DNA from: an uncultured bacterium
GTDB lineage: Bacteria > Bacteroidota > Rhodothermia > Rhodothermales > UBA10348
Direction of reading: 5' to 3'
DNA: 64,000 bases
NCBI GenBank assembly: GCA_943788505.1
Contig: CALSQR010000001.1
Span: forward strand, 806,001-870,000
In this document: in pieces, positions 46,594-55,858 of the stretch
Layout: each line of letters starts with the position of its first letter
How positions within the stretch are numbered: position 1 is the first letter of the stretch
The notes under the pieces: generated by a model
Databases searched by the model: none
Told to the model about the DNA's origin: nothing
What the model saw: only the letters and a program-made list of their open reading frames with translations
Translations under genes and position numbers: made by a program

Positions 46594-47459
46594 GACCACT
46601 TTCCGGATCCTTGCTACTTACGTTCAGAGAACTGTGGGCTATGCGCATCACGCAGGGCATGTTTGCTATTGCCTCGCTGGCCTGGCTTCTACTCTCATTC
46701 GCCCTCAACATGGACATTGTTGAAGGATCAATTTCCGCCCTGAAAATATTCGGATTTGATGCCGGGGCGCCGATGGAACGCGTCTTTGATGAAGCCACGG
46801 GTGAATGGGTCCAACAAGCGACGAGCATCGATCAGTTTGTCGTGGGCATTAATCAGTTTGTATTCGGTGCATCGTATTTCCTGGGAACGCTGTTAGGGCT
46901 TTTTGCCACGATGCCGCTCATTGCGGGGTTTTTGGAGCAAGGGCGAATTGATCTGCTGCTTTCCAAGCCGGTTTCCCGTCTACGTTTGCTTTTCGGACAC
47001 TTGTTGGGCGTCTGGCTTACTGTATTGGTGTTATCCTGTTATTTGGTGGGGGGGGTCTGGCTCAGTCTCTCCCTCAAGACCGGTGTGTGGTTGCCCCATG
47101 TTCTTCAAAGCATTCCTGTAATTGTCTTAATGTTCGCCGTAATGTATTCGGTCGTGTTGACCACTTCCATTATCAGCCGAACATCGGGACTTGGGCTGGT
47201 CCTTGCGTATGGATTAATCTTCTTTTCTGCTATCCTCTCTGCCCACGACCAGCTCATCCCCGTTCTTGCCCCTACATCGGCGGCCATTTTCAAAGGTTTT
47301 TATCACGCATTGCCCAATTTCATTGAAGTGGTTATGATGCAGGCGCAACTTGTGGAAGGCAGTGACGTAACGCGAATATATCCTTTCATCTCCTCCCTCA
47401 TTTTCGGGGTTATAATCCATGGATTGGGTATTTACTGGTTCGCAAAAAGAGATTTCTAG
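46590..47459 (+). CDS. ABC-2 type permease
   Basis: The 289-aa permease has about six transmembrane helices and the segment GLFATMPLIAGFLEQGRIDLLLSKPVSRLRLLFGHLLG (about 104-140), which is the ABC-2/NosY-like cytoplasmic loop contacting the ATPase. A large extracytoplasmic loop (about 50-80) includes VFDEATGEWVQQATS. The substrate is unknown. It overlaps the ATPase gene by four bases and the following lipoprotein gene by 41 bases. Confidence 0.87.
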   Translation: MRPLSGSLLLTFRELWAMRITQGMFAIASLAWLLLSFALNMDIVEGSISALKIFGFDAGAPMERVFDEATGEWVQQATSIDQFVVGINQFVFGASYFLGTLLGLFATMPLIAGFLEQGRIDLLLSKPVSRLRLLFGHLLGVWLTVLVLSCYLVGGVWLSLSLKTGVWLPHVLQSIPVIVLMFAVMYSVVLTTSIISRTSGLGLVLAYGLIFFSAILSAHDQLIPVLAPTSAAIFKGFYHALPNFIEVVMMQAQLVEGSDVTRIYPFISSLIFGVIIHGLGIYWFAKRDF

Positions 47460-48450
47460 TCATCACCGCTCCCGGCGTTGGCTGACCTTAACATGCCTCC
47501 TTGCTGGTGGCATGATGTTTACCCTAGCGGGATGCGACTCGGAAGCCATGATTGCTTCCTCCAATTCTGAGCAGCAGACGGCTCTCAGGATCCTCGGCAC
47601 GGACTCAGCCGTGTTGATGCGGGCCGATATTGAGCATCAAATGTCCCTGTTACAGGAATGGATGCCAGATGCAGATGACATGACTGCCTACATGGAAGAA
47701 GCTTTTGACGAAGTAGAAGATCGTACAGGAATTCGCCTCGACGAAGATGTTCACGGCGTATATATGGCAATGGCCCAGTTGGAGGAAGAGTCAAATATCG
47801 GCATGCTGGTATTCCTTGACTATGATGCAAAAGAGGTCGTTGACCGCTCGGACATAGAAGAGCAAACACGTCGCGTCGAAGTAGATTGGCCAGTAGATGC
47901 ATTCGTCCTTGGCGATGGCCAAGAAATGGCCGTCGCCTTTGCGGAGGGTTCGCTTGTTATGGTTGCTCGCGGTGAATCTCATCTGCGCACCATGCTTGAT
48001 CGCGCCTACGATGAAAGTGCACCTGTAGTTAAGGACGAGCTTCTCAGCATGGTTTCCGATCACAACTCTTGGATGGTCGCCCGCAATGTGGATGCGGTAA
48101 TTGGACAAATCGATTTGAGCGAACTAGATGGTTCAGGAGCTATGCTCCGCCCTCTTGTGGCAAGCGTCCAGCATGTCGGCGTTGGTGTCGATACGGACTC
48201 AGACAGGATGTTCATGGAAATCCTAATTGATCCTGTAGACGCTGTAGATTCCGACGATCTCGAAAACCTGTTCAGTGGTGTAAAGGCCCTCCTTAGAATG
48301 CAGGCACGGGACGTTGAAGAGTTGGCTAACTTGGTCGAAGGAATCGAAGTAGGGTCTGATAACGGCTTTGTTTCGTTGGGTATCGAAGTAGAGCGCAGCG
48401 ACATAGAACGCCTCGAAGAGGCGATTCAAGCTCAGATGAGTATGTACTAA
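47419..48450 (+). CDS. Acidic lipoprotein of unknown function
   Basis: The protein (343 aa) has a lipoprotein-type signal (basic SRRWLTLTCLL, hydrophobic, then lipobox FTLAGC with Cys at about 40) and a very acidic mature part. A weakly repeated pattern is seen (VLMRADIEHQMS..., WMVARNVDAVIGQI...; EIL/EVE strands), as in DUF3352-like proteins, but I do not assign a family. The gene overlaps the ABC permease end by 41 bases in another frame, so it is probably made together with the transporter. ATG 47419 is the only start that leaves a full signal peptide. Confidence 0.75.
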   Translation: MDWVFTGSQKEISSHHRSRRWLTLTCLLAGGMMFTLAGCDSEAMIASSNSEQQTALRILGTDSAVLMRADIEHQMSLLQEWMPDADDMTAYMEEAFDEVEDRTGIRLDEDVHGVYMAMAQLEEESNIGMLVFLDYDAKEVVDRSDIEEQTRRVEVDWPVDAFVLGDGQEMAVAFAEGSLVMVARGESHLRTMLDRAYDESAPVVKDELLSMVSDHNSWMVARNVDAVIGQIDLSELDGSGAMLRPLVASVQHVGVGVDTDSDRMFMEILIDPVDAVDSDDLENLFSGVKALLRMQARDVEELANLVEGIEVGSDNGFVSLGIEVERSDIERLEEAIQAQMSMY

Positions 48451-48580
48451 GAGTTCAGTTGTCTGCGTCATAACACATGCGCTTGCATTGTGATTTCAGG
48501 TGCTTTTTTTGCTCGAGGCATATCGCTGAAAACACCAGAAGTCAGTAGATTGGTGGATCATTTTTCCTCCAATCTTGCTG

Positions 48581-49471
48581 ATGGTACTCACCCAACTTTC
48601 TGACGTTGATTTCACGCTTTCCGAGCTCCCATTTATGGAGCCGGCGCGCAACGTGGTCATGACCTCTACTGATCACTTCGAAATCACGTATGTGATCAAT
48701 CCGCATATGGCGGGAAACATTGGCGATGTCAATACGCAGATCGCCAAGAAACAGTGGCAAGAACTCCATGACGCTTTTGTGAGTCTTGGCTTCAATGTCG
48801 ATGTTGTCTACGGTATGCCTGGGCAACCAGATATGGTATTCTGTGCCAATCAGACACTCCCCTTCCTTCAAAAAAATGGACAGCGTGGTGCAGTTCTGAG
48901 CAAAATGTATGCGCCTCAACGTGCGGGCGAAGTGCTCCACTACGAACGCTATTTTGAAGAGCAGGGCTGGGATATCATCGACGATATCTTCAAGGGAGAC
49001 ATCGAATTTGAAGGAATGGGCGACGCCCTCTGGCATGTTGGCAAACGGCTCCTATGGGGCGGCCACGGCTTCCGCACCGATATTTCAGTATATGATCTAA
49101 TCAGCCGCAGACTTGAGACGCCGGTTCTCGCTCTGGTTTTGGACGACCCTGAGTTCTACCATTTGGATACTTGCCTCTGTATTCTGGACAGCGAAACAGC
49201 GCTGATCTATCCAGATGCCTTCAAGAAAGAAGGCCTCGAACTCATCCACCATTTTTTCCCGCGTGTCATCGAAGCTCCAAAAAACGAAGCGCGCGAGCTG
49301 TTTGCGTGCAACGCGCATTGCCCAGATGGAAAGAACGTTATCATCCAGCGCGGCTGCGAGGTAACCAATGGTTTGCTTCGTGACCTAGAATTCAACGTCG
49401 TTGAAGTGGATACGGATGAATTCCTGAAGTCAGGTGGGTCTGTGTTCTGTATGAAACTTATGACCTGGTAG
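48581..49471 (+). CDS. Amidinotransferase/DDAH-like guanidino hydrolase
   Basis: The protein (296 aa from ATG 48581) belongs to the pentein superfamily of arginine deiminase, DDAH and amidinotransferases. Active-site landmarks are PDMVFCANQTLPF (about 83-95), LWGGHGFRTD, FYHLDTCLCIL (catalytic His) and the terminal SGGSVFCMKL with C290 as nucleophile. It lacks the extra helical domain of arginine deiminase, so a dimethylarginine or related small guanidine hydrolase is likely. TTG 48575 is also in frame. It is an isolated gene. Confidence 0.87.
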   Translation: MVLTQLSDVDFTLSELPFMEPARNVVMTSTDHFEITYVINPHMAGNIGDVNTQIAKKQWQELHDAFVSLGFNVDVVYGMPGQPDMVFCANQTLPFLQKNGQRGAVLSKMYAPQRAGEVLHYERYFEEQGWDIIDDIFKGDIEFEGMGDALWHVGKRLLWGGHGFRTDISVYDLISRRLETPVLALVLDDPEFYHLDTCLCILDSETALIYPDAFKKEGLELIHHFFPRVIEAPKNEARELFACNAHCPDGKNVIIQRGCEVTNGLLRDLEFNVVEVDTDEFLKSGGSVFCMKLMTW

Positions 49472-49507
49472 GTGCAACTGGGCAATTTCTACTATTTGCT
49501 TCATCGA

Positions 49508-52075
49508 TCAACGAAAGGTCACTTTTGCCGCCAAGAAGAGGTGCCGAGTTGCCGCTGGGAAAAACTGCGGACCTGTAACAGACACATTGCCCCAAGACAG
49601 CACGCGGTCATTAAGCACATTATTGGCATCCAAAGATAACTGAAGCCGCGTGCGCGACCCTGTCGACCATGCCAGCGAGGCATCTACCAACATAAATGGA
49701 TCGACAAAAAGATCGTCCTGTTTCGCTCCGGCCGCATCTCGTCCGCTACCATTATCGATGAATTGCTCGCCTACCCAAGAAGCCATTACACTGGCGCGCC
49801 AGCCTCCCCGTTTCCAATCAGTGCGCAAATTTCCGTTCCTTCCCGGAAAGCCCGCAATGGTATTCCCTCCGCGATCTAGCATCTCGGAATCTCCCGTCGT
49901 TGATATGAAAAACTCTTCAAACGAGATGAATCGGTTTCTTGAAAATGTAGCATTTCCAGAGAGTGCGATGCCTGCTCCCACTTCAACAGCTGCATCGAGT
50001 TCTATACCACTATGACGAGCGTGGTCAGCGTTTCCCGTGCGTGGAACACCGTATTGGTCTAATTCTCCGCTGGGTACAATTTCGTCCCGGAAGTCCATAA
50101 GAAAGAGATTGGCAGACACACGATGACCGGCTCCCTTCAAGCTTGCCCCAAGCTCGAGGTCGATCAAACGTTCTGGATTGACCAATGGATCTGAGGTATC
50201 GAACGAGCCATCTGAGCGAGTCCGAAACTGTGGTTGGAATCCAGCGCCGGCTTCTTCCCCATCGTATAAGGTTTTCATACGGGGCTCTCGACGTGCCAAC
50301 GCGATGCTGGCAAAAGCGCTAAATGGTTCTTCCGGTTTCCATGTAACCCCAAGCCTAGGGTTAATGAAGGTATAGGGAGTGGAAAAACTTGTACCAAAAA
50401 AGGCTTCGTCATAGGCTCGATACTGCCTCCAAGTGACTTGAACATCTGCCTGTGCAGCCCAGTCGCTTGAAAAACGCTGCAACCTAGAAGCATACAGCGA
50501 GGCAATTTTCTTCTCTCCTCGGAACGAGTAAACTCGGGCATCGGCCGCCGAACCTACAATGTCATCCGGAAGGCCGAAACCTTCCTGAATCCTGCCCCAG
50601 CGAAGACTTCGGTGTAATCTAAGTTCCGCACCGATCGTTGTTGTAGCACGAGGAGATGTAGCTATCAGTCTAGGCATCCAACCAACCTGCCATTGATCCA
50701 GATAGGCTCTGAACTGGACACCTACATCAGGACGGGACAAGAAGAGAGGTAGCTCTCTAGACGCACCCGAGACGATGGTTTCTGGCAGCCTCAAGTAGTC
50801 GGCACTTCGGAACGTACCTCCAAAATCGAAAAAGCCTTCCCCTTTCATCCAGAATATCGCCTGACTGAACGTCAACTTGTCGTTCATATTCCACTCGTGA
50901 TGCAGTTCAACATGCGGCTGATGGAAATTTTCAACGTCCCGATCAAAGGCGGAATAGTTGTATTTCCGATTGATTGTTCCCCCATATCCGTCGTCTAGAG
51001 TGCGCGTATTAGCTGCTTTCGGAATACCGGAATATGCTAGTCCGTCGCGCTGAGGACCTCCATAGGCTTGTAGCGTGAGGCTGGAGCGCTCTCCATACCG
51101 AGTAACACCAGCGAAAAAACGCCAAAACTCAGTCCACGACCAATCCCTGTAGCCATCTGAGGTGAGCCGACTTAACCGACCATAGACTACATACCGGTCG
51201 GCCAAGAGGCCCGAATTGACTTCTCCCGAGATCCGCCTCGTCCCGAACGCGCCACTTCCAACGTGAACCGATGCCTCAAAATCACTTTTATAGGGCATGG
51301 CACGAAGATTTATTGCTCCCCCGATTGCCGTTGGACCATAGACTGAAGAGCCCGCTCCGCGTTGTATCTGAATATCCTGGACCGCCCCTTGGATGTCGAA
51401 AAAATTAATCCAGTAAACATTGAATTCCTCCGGGTCATTCTGTGGAATTCCATTAATTGCGACAGCTAAGTGGCGTTGGTCAAATCCACGCATCCTTAGG
51501 GTCGAGTACCCGATGGCATTGCCATTTTCGGAGTAGTACGTGATCCCCGGCTGGCGCGCTAAATGCACCGGCAAGTCTTTCATATCCGGCTGTTCAGCAA
51601 GCTCAAGAGCGGTGATATTGGATACGGTGACGGGTGAAAGTCGCAATCTGGCGCGACGCGAACTGACCACCACCTCACCATGAGACAAGACACCAGGGAC
51701 CAGTACCAGATCTACCACAACTGGCTCCGATTGAACCTGAATAATCAAGGATGTGGAGCCAAACGCTACGTGCGAAACGAAAAGATCATAGCGGCCCTTT
51801 GCTACGTTCTCCAGATTGAAATACCCCTCATCGTCCGTGACGACAGCATACCGTGCAAGTGACGACCCGGCAGGAAACAGCTGTACGGCAGCAAAAGGAA
51901 TTGGCTCTCCTGCCTCATCAGAAATTTTTCCTGAGACAGACAAAGACAATATGTCATCGTTTGCACGATCAATCGGATCCGCGAATGAGCTGGCCCGCAT
52001 CGAGCCCGGAATGAGTACTATTGCGGATAACAAAAGCACTACGAAGGCGATGCAGCGATGAGACGAGTGGTACAT
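49508..52075 (-). CDS. TonB-dependent outer-membrane receptor, TPP-riboswitch controlled
   Basis: The 855-aa protein has a signal peptide (about 1-30), a carboxypeptidase-regulatory-like domain (VSGKISDEAGEPIPFAAVQLF, about 46-66), a plug domain (DLPVHLARQPGITYYSENGNAIGYSTLRMRG, IQRGAGSSVYGPTAIGGAINL) and a C-terminal barrel ending LFLAAKVTFR. Such receptors take up substrates with TonB energy. The gene is preceded by a TPP riboswitch, so the most likely ligand is thiamin or a precursor. There is no SusD-like partner, and the DUF3592 gene upstream is unrelated. Confidence 0.92.
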   Translation of the reverse strand: MYHSSHRCIAFVVLLLSAIVLIPGSMRASSFADPIDRANDDILSLSVSGKISDEAGEPIPFAAVQLFPAGSSLARYAVVTDDEGYFNLENVAKGRYDLFVSHVAFGSTSLIIQVQSEPVVVDLVLVPGVLSHGEVVVSSRRARLRLSPVTVSNITALELAEQPDMKDLPVHLARQPGITYYSENGNAIGYSTLRMRGFDQRHLAVAINGIPQNDPEEFNVYWINFFDIQGAVQDIQIQRGAGSSVYGPTAIGGAINLRAMPYKSDFEASVHVGSGAFGTRRISGEVNSGLLADRYVVYGRLSRLTSDGYRDWSWTEFWRFFAGVTRYGERSSLTLQAYGGPQRDGLAYSGIPKAANTRTLDDGYGGTINRKYNYSAFDRDVENFHQPHVELHHEWNMNDKLTFSQAIFWMKGEGFFDFGGTFRSADYLRLPETIVSGASRELPLFLSRPDVGVQFRAYLDQWQVGWMPRLIATSPRATTTIGAELRLHRSLRWGRIQEGFGLPDDIVGSAADARVYSFRGEKKIASLYASRLQRFSSDWAAQADVQVTWRQYRAYDEAFFGTSFSTPYTFINPRLGVTWKPEEPFSAFASIALARREPRMKTLYDGEEAGAGFQPQFRTRSDGSFDTSDPLVNPERLIDLELGASLKGAGHRVSANLFLMDFRDEIVPSGELDQYGVPRTGNADHARHSGIELDAAVEVGAGIALSGNATFSRNRFISFEEFFISTTGDSEMLDRGGNTIAGFPGRNGNLRTDWKRGGWRASVMASWVGEQFIDNGSGRDAAGAKQDDLFVDPFMLVDASLAWSTGSRTRLQLSLDANNVLNDRVLSWGNVSVTGPQFFPAATRHLFLAAKVTFR

Positions 52076-52212
52076 AAAAAGGGGCGATGAATGCTTATTT
52101 CCGGGTATCGGATGGTCCGAACAGCGTGCAAAAAGCGCTATTTAAATCACAAAGTGCTTATCGATGATTCATCGTCAGGGCGAGCACCCATCATCGGGGT
52201 CGGTACCGAGTC

Positions 52213-52236
52213 AAAAAAACCCATTAACCGGGCTGA
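52213..52236 (-). terminator. Possible riboswitch expression-platform terminator
   Basis: On the minus strand a weak stem of five pairs (AGCCC-GGTTAAT-GGGTT) is followed by TTTTT. It lies about 20 bases behind the TPP aptamer and about 140 bases before the receptor start, so control could be by premature termination. The stem is short, so translation control is not excluded. Confidence 0.45.
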
Positions 52237-52257
52237 AACAGTACCTGAGGAATGTCC

Positions 52258-52331
52258 TCGTTTCCCTTCGCCGGCATTATCCGGACAGGTTCCAGGGGTA
52301 TAATCTCAGCCTAAACGGGCACCCCCAACGA
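52258..52331 (-). promoter_or_regulatory. TPP (THI-box) riboswitch
   Basis: The minus strand contains the conserved core GGGGGTGCCC, GCTGAGATTATACCCC, GGAACCTGTCCGGATAATGC and GGCGAAGGGAA in order. The stem P1 is TCGTT/AACGA at the two ends. The CUGAGA and GAAGGGA elements that bind the pyrimidine and the pyrophosphate of thiamin diphosphate are intact. It precedes the TonB receptor by about 180 bases and implies repression by thiamin diphosphate. Confidence 0.93.
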
Positions 52332-52335
52332 ATCG

Positions 52336-52791
52336 TCACTCCGAATATACGGCGCGTCGTGTTTGAAACCGGTTCCAGCTGAAGACACCTACAAAAGCCA
52401 TTAGAAAAGCGATAAAACTCATGGCCGCATTGCTCCACGCAATTCTGACTTGTGTTCGCCCAATAGCGGTAATCACCACTTCCTGACTCGATCCTTCCAA
52501 AATGGTGACCTCAAGCGTGTCTGATTCCACCCGGTGGCCAATTGAATACGGAAGTGCTAGCCGGTTATGCTCAAATGTTGACCCATCTGCCCGATGAATG
52601 AGCAGGTCTAATTCCACGTTTGTTACATCCTTGCGATCGGAGCGTTCGTACCGAGTAACCTCAGCCCACGTAACTTCACCGTCGTCCAACGTGGTCTTGA
52701 GGTTGACGGCCGTCCAAACCTGGTGAACAGAAAGAAGAAAAATGATTGTCGGGATCACCCAGGCAAAACGGGCAACAGTTCGAGACGTCAT
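52336..52791 (-). CDS. DUF3592 membrane protein
   Basis: The protein (151 aa from ATG 52791) has two transmembrane segments (about 7-26 and 118-137) flanking a beta-rich domain (VTWAEVTRYERSDRKDVTNVELDLLIHRADGSTF), the DUF3592 layout. Function unknown. TTG 52803 is in frame but has no support. The TPP riboswitch starts only five bases behind its stop codon, so the riboswitch promoter probably lies inside this gene. Confidence 0.75.
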   Translation of the reverse strand: MTSRTVARFAWVIPTIIFLLSVHQVWTAVNLKTTLDDGEVTWAEVTRYERSDRKDVTNVELDLLIHRADGSTFEHNRLALPYSIGHRVESDTLEVTILEGSSQEVVITAIGRTQVRIAWSNAAMSFIAFLMAFVGVFSWNRFQTRRAVYSE

Positions 52792-52964
52792 GGAATCGCT
52801 CAATTATGGGAGCTCGCAAAAAGATACTTCGGTGCAACCATTGCCTTCATAGCGGGGTCCGTACAGGCCGTGAAGAAAATGCCAATCTGATCGAACAGAC
52901 CACGGCAGGTAGTCCTGGTATCATTCTCAGTGAGTGGTCTACTCACATACCGGAACCGGAGCGC

Positions 52965-53777
52965 TCACGAAGCTGGCATGATCTTGTCGCCCACCATGAT
53001 CTCCCCCTCTCTACCCTCTGGGATCGCATTCATCCCGACCATCACATTGTTACCCTCTCTACGATAGGTAGCCAACGTGGCGGTCGGTTCACGCCCCGAA
53101 ATACCGGTTTCCTGGTCAATAGTGATGACTACGCATCTTGCACACTTCTTGACAAGCCGAAGATGTACGGATGATGCTCGTAATGACGTCCACTCATCTT
53201 CCTGCCAAGGCCGTGCTCCCGAAACGATGATGTTAGCACGAAAACGATTCAACGGAATAGGCTCGGTTAGTCGTTGATTGAGTTCTTCGATGGACGCGCT
53301 GCCAAGAACCAGAATCGGATAACCGTCTGCAAAACTGACTTGGTCGGTCGGTTTTGAAAAATCTGGGTCTATAGGTCTGTCGGCCATGGGAGGCATCCAT
53401 ACGAGTTGAACTTCTTCGCCCAGATAGGCCGAAAAAAACTGATTTGCTTCCACGAATCCGGCCAACGCCGATACTGCATCGCCCCAAATGTCCACCTTCA
53501 CCGATAGCCCACCCTCTTGAATCAATGGCAGGTGTAGCGTTCGTCCTTCTGGGTCAGTGATGGAACAGGAAGCTGTTACTAAATCGCTTACGACGTTCAT
53601 TCGAACAGCTAGTCGAGCCAACGCCGGATGGGAGCGTTGGGAAATGAAACGCCCGTCTGGGGTCGTAAGCATGTACCGGCGGTCGTGCTCAAGTCCACGC
53701 TTAGTAATCCGTGCACGCGCCACACTAATGCCCCGTAATCCTTTGATTGGAAATATGTGCAGCGATGCAATTTTCAC
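52965..53777 (-). CDS. MOSC domain protein
   Basis: The protein (270 aa) has the MOSC N-terminal beta-barrel domain (FPIKGLRGISVARARITKRGLEHDRRYMLTTPDGRFISQR) and the MOSC domain proper, with LNQRLTEPIPLNRFRANIIVSGARPWQED and VKKCARCVVITIDQETG that carries the cysteine (CARC) expected to bind molybdenum cofactor or sulfur. Relatives (YcbX/mARC) reduce N-hydroxylated compounds. The start is GTG 53777. No reductase partner with a ferredoxin domain is attached. Confidence 0.92.
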   Translation of the reverse strand: MKIASLHIFPIKGLRGISVARARITKRGLEHDRRYMLTTPDGRFISQRSHPALARLAVRMNVVSDLVTASCSITDPEGRTLHLPLIQEGGLSVKVDIWGDAVSALAGFVEANQFFSAYLGEEVQLVWMPPMADRPIDPDFSKPTDQVSFADGYPILVLGSASIEELNQRLTEPIPLNRFRANIIVSGARPWQEDEWTSLRASSVHLRLVKKCARCVVITIDQETGISGREPTATLATYRREGNNVMVGMNAIPEGREGEIMVGDKIMPAS

Positions 53778-53842
53778 GACGTGATTAAATCTGCGAGCTC
53801 AAATTGTTGAATGAAAGAGCTCATTATTACTGTCCAATGACA

Positions 53843-54799
53843 CTACTGTCCAACGACAGGAAATGAGTCGATTGCCGAATCCATAGCCTCTACCACATCT
53901 AACACAAACCGCCCAGTCGCCTTGAAGAAGTCAGGAGTAATGGCTTCAATGTCATCAGACGGATCGTGATATCCTGCGTGATCTTCCACACCGAAGTACA
54001 CGAACGCAACTCCAGCCCGATGGAAAGGTCCGTGATCGGATGCGAACGTCCAATCATCGCTACCGGAGCCAGGCTCATCGTGGCCAAACAAGATGGTCAT
54101 TCCCTCCACAGGTGGCACGCCTTCAATCACTTCTCGTAAGAATGGATAATGGAGCGTTCCGCTGGTGTAAAGTTGAGCAGAATCGCTTCGGCTCACCATG
54201 TCCATATTCAGGTTCAGACCAACGTTCATGGCAGAAAAACAGTCAGATTCCACAAATGCGCTGGCACCTCGCAATCCTGACTCTTCAGCATCAAAAGCGG
54301 CAAATACTACATCGTGCTCCGGAGGTGCTCCTGCCAAGGACCTTGCCAATTCCAATAACACGGCCGTTCCGGAGGCATTGTCATCTGCGCCATTGTAAAC
54401 AGTCCCATCCCGGCTGCCCAGATGATCGAAATGCGCTGAGACGACGATCACGGCATCGCTCGATCCTGTGCCAGGTATGCGGGCCAGTAAATTAGTCGCC
54501 TCGACCGACGAACCATCGCGCCGTACCAGTGAAAATGTTTGCTCGATTTGTTCTCCGCATGCTGGCTGCAGCGCCATAGCCTGCATTTGCTGCAATACGT
54601 AGCGAGCTGCGCCGACTCCACCATCAGTCCCCGTGCGTCGTCCGCTCATTTCGTCTGCTGCTAGCATTGAAACGTGGGACATCATACGATCGGTATCAAT
54701 GGTCCTTTCTTGCAGGTCATCCGGGTTGGGCTGGCAAGCTGTCCCCAGGAAAGACGCGGTAAGAAGAAATACGAGATGAACTAGAGAACGGCAAAGCAT
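53843..54799 (-). CDS. M28 family zinc aminopeptidase, secreted
   Basis: The protein (318 aa from ATG 54799) starts with a signal peptide ending FLGTACQ; Cys may be lipidated but the box is imperfect. The M28 catalytic elements are VVSAHFDHLG (first zinc His), NGADDNASGTAVLLELA (bridging Asp), FAAFDAEESGLRGASAFVE (catalytic Glu pair), NLNMDMVSR and HAGYHDPSDD (last His). It would hydrolyse N-terminal residues in the periplasm or outside the cell. The frame is open up to 54961, overlapping the divergent promoter region, which I consider non-coding. Confidence 0.9.
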   Translation of the reverse strand: MLCRSLVHLVFLLTASFLGTACQPNPDDLQERTIDTDRMMSHVSMLAADEMSGRRTGTDGGVGAARYVLQQMQAMALQPACGEQIEQTFSLVRRDGSSVEATNLLARIPGTGSSDAVIVVSAHFDHLGSRDGTVYNGADDNASGTAVLLELARSLAGAPPEHDVVFAAFDAEESGLRGASAFVESDCFSAMNVGLNLNMDMVSRSDSAQLYTSGTLHYPFLREVIEGVPPVEGMTILFGHDEPGSGSDDWTFASDHGPFHRAGVAFVYFGVEDHAGYHDPSDDIEAITPDFFKATGRFVLDVVEAMDSAIDSFPVVGQ

Positions 54800-54979
54800 G
54801 GACGTTTTGGAATGACGTGCAAATGAGCTGATTTCGGAGAAAGAAGGTCGAGAGGAGAAGAGAAAATATGCTTCTCTCGCACCTGTGTCCGACGCTACGA
54901 AATTACGTAAACTCGTGCTGCATGATTCTGCTCCTACGGTTAGGTTGAATCTTTCCCCCATTAATGCGCCTCCTATTCT

Positions 54980-55858
54980 ATGTCTGATCTGCCTTGCGTA
55001 GCACTAGAATCGACCGTCCTGTCTCATGGATTGCCCTTTCCGGCCAATCTTACCCTCTCAGAGACATTGGATCGGATTGTCCGCAGCGAAGGCGCCATAC
55101 CTCGAACGATTGGAATTATTAGCGGGACTGTTAAAACTGACCTTAACCGAGACGAAATCCGTTTGTTATGTCAGGACAGCGGTGTACGTAAAGTCAGTAT
55201 CAGAGATCTGCCCATTGTGATATCTCGGGCCGAACACGGCGCAACAACAGTCGCGTCTACCATTCATCTGGCTCATCGATCTGGAATTCAGGTCATGGCG
55301 ACAGGAGGAATCGGCGGCATTCATCTCGATGCTCATGGTCAGCCCTCCATGGATGAAAGCGCTGACCTCCAAACATTGTCACAGTGCCCGGTTTGCGTAG
55401 TCTGCTCCGGGCCGAAAGCAATCCTGCATCTAGAAGCCACGCGTGAACGACTCGAGACACTTGGCGTGACGGTCGTGGGCTGGAAAACGGATTTTATGAC
55501 TGCATTTTATTGCGGCTCCTCCCCTTTCGAAATCGATGCCCGATGCGACGACCTCGATGAGCTTGCTTCCATTATTGAGGCGAGAGATGCGATTGGCCTA
55601 CAGCAAGCAGTTGTGGTCTGCAACCCGGTCCCCACAGATCATGAAATACCATTCGCTGACGTGATTTCATGTGTAAAACGGGCTCTAATCCATCCCGATG
55701 CTGCCAAATTACGCCCAGCCGCCGTGACGCCGTATTTACTCGATTGTGTGCGGAAGGACGTGGGAGATGCAGCCCTGCAGGCTAATATTGCCCTGCTTGA
55801 GTCAAATGCACAGCTAGCAGCTAGGCTTGCGAAGCGATTAGCTGAGCGCTCTACCTAG
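54980..55858 (+). CDS. psuG: Pseudouridine-5'-phosphate glycosidase
   Basis: PsuG (292 aa) reversibly splits pseudouridine 5'-phosphate to uracil and ribose-5-phosphate. Family features are ALESTVLSHGLPFPANL, PRTIGIISGTVKTDL, the catalytic Lys within VRKVSIRDLPIVIS, the Mn/ribose region GATTVASTIHLAHRSGIQVMATGGIGGIHL, VVCSGPKAILHLEATRERLETLGV, and the C-terminal ANIALLESNAQLAARLA. The kinase PsuK is not adjacent. upp at 30 kb could use the released uracil. Confidence 0.94.
   Translation: MSDLPCVALESTVLSHGLPFPANLTLSETLDRIVRSEGAIPRTIGIISGTVKTDLNRDEIRLLCQDSGVRKVSIRDLPIVISRAEHGATTVASTIHLAHRSGIQVMATGGIGGIHLDAHGQPSMDESADLQTLSQCPVCVVCSGPKAILHLEATRERLETLGVTVVGWKTDFMTAFYCGSSPFEIDARCDDLDELASIIEARDAIGLQQAVVVCNPVPTDHEIPFADVISCVKRALIHPDAAKLRPAAVTPYLLDCVRKDVGDAALQANIALLESNAQLAARLAKRLAERST

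Noticed and set aside
48470-48520. Terminator-like T run after the acidic lipoprotein gene
   Set aside because: The T run is present but the upstream stem is bulged and separated from it by more than ten bases.
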